Shown in pieces: positions 31,339 through 34,839 of a stretch of 34,839 nt of DNA. The stretch is from an uncultured Lutibacter sp. (GTDB taxonomy: Bacteria > Bacteroidota > Bacteroidia > Flavobacteriales > Flavobacteriaceae): NCBI GenBank assembly GCA_947311835.1, contig CAMZLV010000107.1, forward strand, positions 1-34,839, written 5' to 3'. Under the pieces are notes generated by a model. That model was not told the origin of the DNA, made no database searches, and was given only the letters and a program-made list of their open reading frames with translations. Made by a program: the position numbers and the translations under genes. Each line of letters begins with the position of its first letter. Position 1 is the first letter of the stretch.

Positions 31339-33693
31339 ATGAAACGGAATTTAAGATATTTGACAGCAGCGATACTACTAATTTTTATATTAGTAGGTTT
31401 TACGCACAACAATAAAGAAAATGATAAGGATAAGGTTCTAATTGGTTTGTTAAATAATATTTTAACTAACGGTCATTACGAACCGAAAGAAATTAACGAT
31501 ACTTTTTCGAAAGTTATTTTTGACAATTTTATCAATAGTTTAGATCCTGCAAAACGCTATTTTATACAGTCTGACATAGATGAGTTTTCAAACTATAAAA
31601 CAACCATTGACGATCAAATATTAAATTCTAATATTGATTTTTTTAACTTGGTTTACAAACGTTTTACACAACGTGTAAACGAGGCAAAAAGTTATTATAA
31701 AGATATCTTAAAGAAACCGTATGATTTTTCTATTGATGAAACATTGGATGTAGATTATAAAAACAAACAATTTGCAAAGAGTAAAGATGAAATTTATAAC
31801 ATCTGGAAAAAACAACTAAAACACAGCACTTTGTCAAGATTATATGATGAAATTAACGACAATTTAAATCCAACAAAAAATAAAATTGTATCAAAATTTG
31901 AAAAAGAATTTCAAAAAAACATATTGAAATCAAATTTCAATTTTAGAGATTACTACACCTCAACTAATGAGATTAAAAAAATTCAAAAACTACTTGTTAA
32001 AAACGGTATTAACCTTGGAAACTACGGTAATAACAACAATGGTATAGATGGTTTTTATGGAAGAATGACGCGTGTTGGAATTGCCAAATACAAATCAAAA
32101 ATAAAAGCATCAGAAAAACCTAAAAATGATAAAGTATCAAAAGAGCAGTTTGTAAAATTAGAAGAAGAAGCAAGAGAAAAAACAAAAAAGAATTATGACG
32201 AATTTTATGAAGCCATGAAAGATTTTGGTCATGATGATTGGTTTGCTACATACCTAAACACCATTACTGAAGCTTTTGACCCTCACACTACTTATTTTGC
32301 TCCTCGAAATAAAAAAGAATTTGATGAAAGTATTTCTGGACGTTTAGAAGGTATCGGAGCACGATTATTTAAAAAAGATGATTACACAAAAGTAACCGAA
32401 CTTATTTCTGGTGGTCCAGCTTGGCGTGCTGGTGAACTAGAAGTTGGAGATATTATTTTAAAAGTAGCTCAAGGCGATGAAGAACCTGTAGATATTGTTG
32501 GGATGCGCATTGGTAAAGCCATTGAATATATTAAAGGTCCTAAAGGCACAGAAGTACGACTTACCTTAAAAAAAATTGACGGTTCAACCAAAGTAATTTC
32601 TATTATTAGAGACATTGTAGAACTACAAGAAACCTTTGTAAAATCTAGTATTGTAACTAAAAACGGAAAGAAATTTGGCGTTATTAACCTTCCAAAATTT
32701 TACATCGACTTTAGTGATAGAAATGCAAGAAATTGCGCAACTGATATGGCACTAGAAATTGAAAGACTTAAAGAAGAAAATATCAGTGGAATTCTTATCG
32801 ATTTAAGAAATAACGGAGGCGGATCGTTGCCTTCTGTTATTAAAATGGCAGGGTTATTCATAAAAGATGGCCCTATTGTACAAGTAAAATATAGAGAAGA
32901 TAAACCAATCGTACAAAAAGATAGAGACAAATCTATCCTTTGGGATGGTCCTCTTGTTGTACTTACAAATGAATTATCTGCTTCTGCATCAGAAATTTTT
33001 GCTGCTGCAATGCAAGATTACAAAAGAGCCATTATTATAGGAAGCAAACAAACCTACGGAAAAGGAACAGTTCAAAATGTATTAAACCTAAATAGATATA
33101 TCAAATCTGATGTTGATTTAGGAGGTTTAGCACTTACCATCCAAAAATTTTATAGAATAAACGGAGGCTCAACTCAATTAGAAGGTGTAAAACCAGACAT
33201 TATACTTCCGTCACGCTACGCCTATATGGATGTTGGAGAAAAAGATTATGACAATCCATTGGCTTGGGATCATATCGAAAAAGCAAACTATACACAATGG
33301 AATAATTACACCAATTTTGATGATGTAATAAGTAAAAGCATTAGCAGAATAAACAATAATTCGCAATTCTTACTAATTGATGAAAATGCAAAATGGCTTA
33401 AAAAAGGACAGGATGACACTACAGTTTATTTAAACTACGAAGCCTACAAAAATGATGTAGAACAACATAGCGAAGAAAGCAAACGCTTTGAAAAACTATC
33501 AAAATACGAAACAAATCTTACGTTTACATCTCCTAAGTATGAAATAGATATCATTCAAAAAGACACCTTATTAGGAAAAAAACGAATCGCTTGGCATAAA
33601 AATTTATCCAAAGATATATACATTGAAGAAAGTCTAAATGTTTTAAACAGTTTAAAATTGGTGCAAAATCAATATCAAGCAGTTAAAAATTAA
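31339..33693 (+). CDS. prc: Tail-specific (carboxy-terminal processing) protease, S41 family, with inserted PG-binding-like segment
   Basis: This is a 784-residue periplasmic or membrane-anchored S41 protease with an N-terminal hydrophobic signal (8-24) and an N-terminal helical domain (LDPAKRYFIQSDIDEF). A PDZ domain lies near 345-430 (LEGIGARL ... GDIILKVAQGD). The catalytic core has SASASEIFAAAMQDY (Ser, about 546) and TYGKGTVQ (Lys, about 571), and the C-terminal DUF3340-like tail follows. Residues about 208-256 (IKKIQKLLVKNG ... GIDGFYGRMTRVGIAKY) match the pattern of a peptidoglycan-binding domain and are not part of standard Prc. Prc enzymes trim or degrade periplasmic proteins, including peptidoglycan hydrolases. 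Confidence 0.93.
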   Translation: MKRNLRYLTAAILLIFILVGFTHNNKENDKDKVLIGLLNNILTNGHYEPKEINDTFSKVIFDNFINSLDPAKRYFIQSDIDEFSNYKTTIDDQILNSNIDFFNLVYKRFTQRVNEAKSYYKDILKKPYDFSIDETLDVDYKNKQFAKSKDEIYNIWKKQLKHSTLSRLYDEINDNLNPTKNKIVSKFEKEFQKNILKSNFNFRDYYTSTNEIKKIQKLLVKNGINLGNYGNNNNGIDGFYGRMTRVGIAKYKSKIKASEKPKNDKVSKEQFVKLEEEAREKTKKNYDEFYEAMKDFGHDDWFATYLNTITEAFDPHTTYFAPRNKKEFDESISGRLEGIGARLFKKDDYTKVTELISGGPAWRAGELEVGDIILKVAQGDEEPVDIVGMRIGKAIEYIKGPKGTEVRLTLKKIDGSTKVISIIRDIVELQETFVKSSIVTKNGKKFGVINLPKFYIDFSDRNARNCATDMALEIERLKEENISGILIDLRNNGGGSLPSVIKMAGLFIKDGPIVQVKYREDKPIVQKDRDKSILWDGPLVVLTNELSASASEIFAAAMQDYKRAIIIGSKQTYGKGTVQNVLNLNRYIKSDVDLGGLALTIQKFYRINGGSTQLEGVKPDIILPSRYAYMDVGEKDYDNPLAWDHIEKANYTQWNNYTNFDDVISKSISRINNNSQFLLIDENAKWLKKGQDDTTVYLNYEAYKNDVEQHSEESKRFEKLSKYETNLTFTSPKYEIDIIQKDTLLGKKRIAWHKNLSKDIYIEESLNVLNSLKLVQNQYQAVKN

Positions 33694-33738
33694 ACGTTCT
33701 CAATTAATTTATTAAATTCGCCTTTCAATTTTATTTAT

Positions 33739-34188
33739 ATGAATTTCGAAGTACCTTTTAACACAACTTGGTCAGACTTTGACCCAAACGCACATATGCG
33801 ACATACAGCATATAATGATTACGCTGCAGAAGTGCGTTCACGCTTCTTTTTGCACCATGGTTTTTCATTAACAGAATTTGCAAAACACGGCATTGGCCCT
33901 ATTTTATTTGAAGAAAATACACGCTTTTTTAGGGAAATTCTAATAGGACAAGATATAAAAGCCGACTTACAATTAATAGCTGCTTCACCTAAATTTGAAC
34001 GATTTAAATTCAAGCACAACATCATTAAAACGGATGGCGTAATTGCGGCAGAAATCAAGGTTTATGGCGCTTGGATTGATCTTAAAAAAAGAAAATTGAC
34101 AGTACCTCCTCAAGAAATGATTGCTATTTTTGAAAAATTAGAAAAATCAGCTAATTTTGAGGTAATACCACTAAAAAATGCGAAATAG
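33739..34188 (+). CDS. Acyl-CoA thioesterase, hotdog fold (4HBT/YbgC-like)
   Basis: This 149-residue cytoplasmic protein is of the 4-hydroxybenzoyl-CoA thioesterase type. WSDFDPNAHMRHTAYNDYAAEVR near residue 11 is the conserved catalytic start, with the Asp that activates water or attacks the thioester. FEENTRFFREI near 52 and AAEIKVYGAWIDL near 115 are later strands. The physiological acyl-CoA is unknown. It follows the protease gene by 45 nt and its end overlaps the endonuclease gene by 11 nt. Confidence 0.9.
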   Translation: MNFEVPFNTTWSDFDPNAHMRHTAYNDYAAEVRSRFFLHHGFSLTEFAKHGIGPILFEENTRFFREILIGQDIKADLQLIAASPKFERFKFKHNIIKTDGVIAAEIKVYGAWIDLKKRKLTVPPQEMIAIFEKLEKSANFEVIPLKNAK

Positions 34189-34839
34189 CAAAGCCATTTA
34201 CGCACTGATATCGCTATTAATTGCTATCGGATTTTATTATTTGAAGCAAAAAAAAGGATATCAAAAAACAAAAATATCCATTGAAGGGTTTAATTATTTA
34301 CCAACCTCAACAACTGGACAAATAGTACAACATAAAAATTATACCTTATCGTATAACGAGTTGTACGAACAAGCAGAATGGGTTGCTTACGAGTTAAAAA
34401 AATCACACTTAACTCACGATGACAGAAAACGCCCATACTTTATTAGCGATCCTAAAATTATAACAAAATCAGCAAATTATAAAAATTACAAACGCTCAGG
34501 ATACGATAGAGGTCATCTTTGTCCTGCAGGCGACAGAAGATTTTCAAAAGAAGCCTACAACGAAACATTTTACACCTCTAATATTACTCCTCAAAAAAAT
34601 AGTTTTAACGCAGGCGTTTGGAATAGATTAGAAATGCAAACACGCTATTGGACAAAAAAATATAGCGATTTATACATTGTTACTGGAGGAATTTTAACCA
34701 AAGATTTAAAAACAATAGGTTTTGAAGATGTTGCTGTACCAAAATTATTTTACAAAATAATTTTAGACTATAAAAACAACAAAGCAATTGCATTTTTACT
34801 TCCTCATAAAGAATCTACAGAATCTTTAAAAAACTTTGT
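34178..34839 (+). CDS. DNA/RNA non-specific endonuclease, 3' end missing
   Basis: The ORF track omits this because no stop lies in the window. ATG 34178 overlaps the thioesterase end by 11 nt in another frame and opens at least 220 codons: MRNSKAIYALISLLIAIGFYY, an N-terminal membrane anchor or signal. A nuclease domain follows, with YDRGHLCPAGDR near residue 108 (the DRGH motif with catalytic His), then NITPQKNSFNAGVWNRLE (the Mg-binding Asn region). This is the NUC1/EndA-type family of sugar-nonspecific nucleases exported to the periplasm or surface. The end is cut by the window edge. The motif set present is intact. Confidence 0.92.
   Translation, partial: MRNSKAIYALISLLIAIGFYYLKQKKGYQKTKISIEGFNYLPTSTTGQIVQHKNYTLSYNELYEQAEWVAYELKKSHLTHDDRKRPYFISDPKIITKSANYKNYKRSGYDRGHLCPAGDRRFSKEAYNETFYTSNITPQKNSFNAGVWNRLEMQTRYWTKKYSDLYIVTGGILTKDLKTIGFEDVAVPKLFYKIILDYKNNKAIAFLLPHKESTESLKNF

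Overview
This is a low-GC chromosomal window whose gene content fits a marine-type member of the Flavobacteriaceae (Bacteroidota). Four things point there: Bacteroidota-type -7 promoter boxes (TAnnTTTG) instead of sigma70 boxes, an almost complete lack of Shine-Dalgarno sequences, a mevalonate pathway with a GYDIA-type GHMP kinase, and a Sec/lipoprotein (clade II) NosZ. The genus cannot be named from the sequence alone.

Left part, 1-13.6 kb: low-oxygen respiration and copper. The window opens in the 3' end of a cbb3-oxidase accessory gene (fixH), followed by a TauE/SafE-like membrane protein. Convergent to these is a minus-strand block. It begins (reading on the minus strand) with a universal stress protein, then fasciclin-lipoprotein / cytochrome c / nosZ, a strong terminator, then a NosB-like membrane protein / nosL / nosD / nosF / nosY. 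It ends with three genes that I read as a copper-acquisition cassette: a small CX8CX3C membrane protein, a Met/His-rich lipoprotein with two YtkA/FixH-like repeats, and a TonB-dependent receptor carrying the CxxxM and HxM copper-ligand motifs of OprC/NosA. Four of the promoters share one architecture: a TGAY-N4-RTCA palindrome (Crp/Fnr type), exactly 23 nt, then a -7 box. This suggests one oxygen- or nitrogen-oxide-responsive regulon joining stress protein, N2O reductase, its maturation factors and the copper cassette.

Middle part, 13.6-22.7 kb: an RsuA/RluB-type pseudouridine synthase, then isoprenoid genes: UbiA-family prenyltransferase, mevalonate kinase, diphosphomevalonate decarboxylase, and further on a GYDIA GHMP kinase (probable phosphomevalonate kinase) and class II HMG-CoA reductase. 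Interleaved are a small conserved-looking protein on the plus strand, a lipoprotein of unknown function and a BaiN/HI0933-type flavoprotein. Two kinds of intergenic palindromic or repeat elements lie near the GHMP kinase.

Right part, 22.7-34.8 kb: a dipeptidyl peptidase IV-type S9 lipoprotein paired with a POT-family peptide transporter. A convergent minus-strand run follows: comEC, lpxB, a small membrane protein and surE. Last, on the plus strand, come a tail-specific protease with an inserted peptidoglycan-binding-like segment, a hotdog thioesterase, and the start of a DNA/RNA non-specific endonuclease cut by the window end. No rRNA, tRNA, CRISPR array or complete mobile element was seen. 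The only gene-free stretch above 300 bases (7584-7952) holds a decayed serine-hydrolase fragment.
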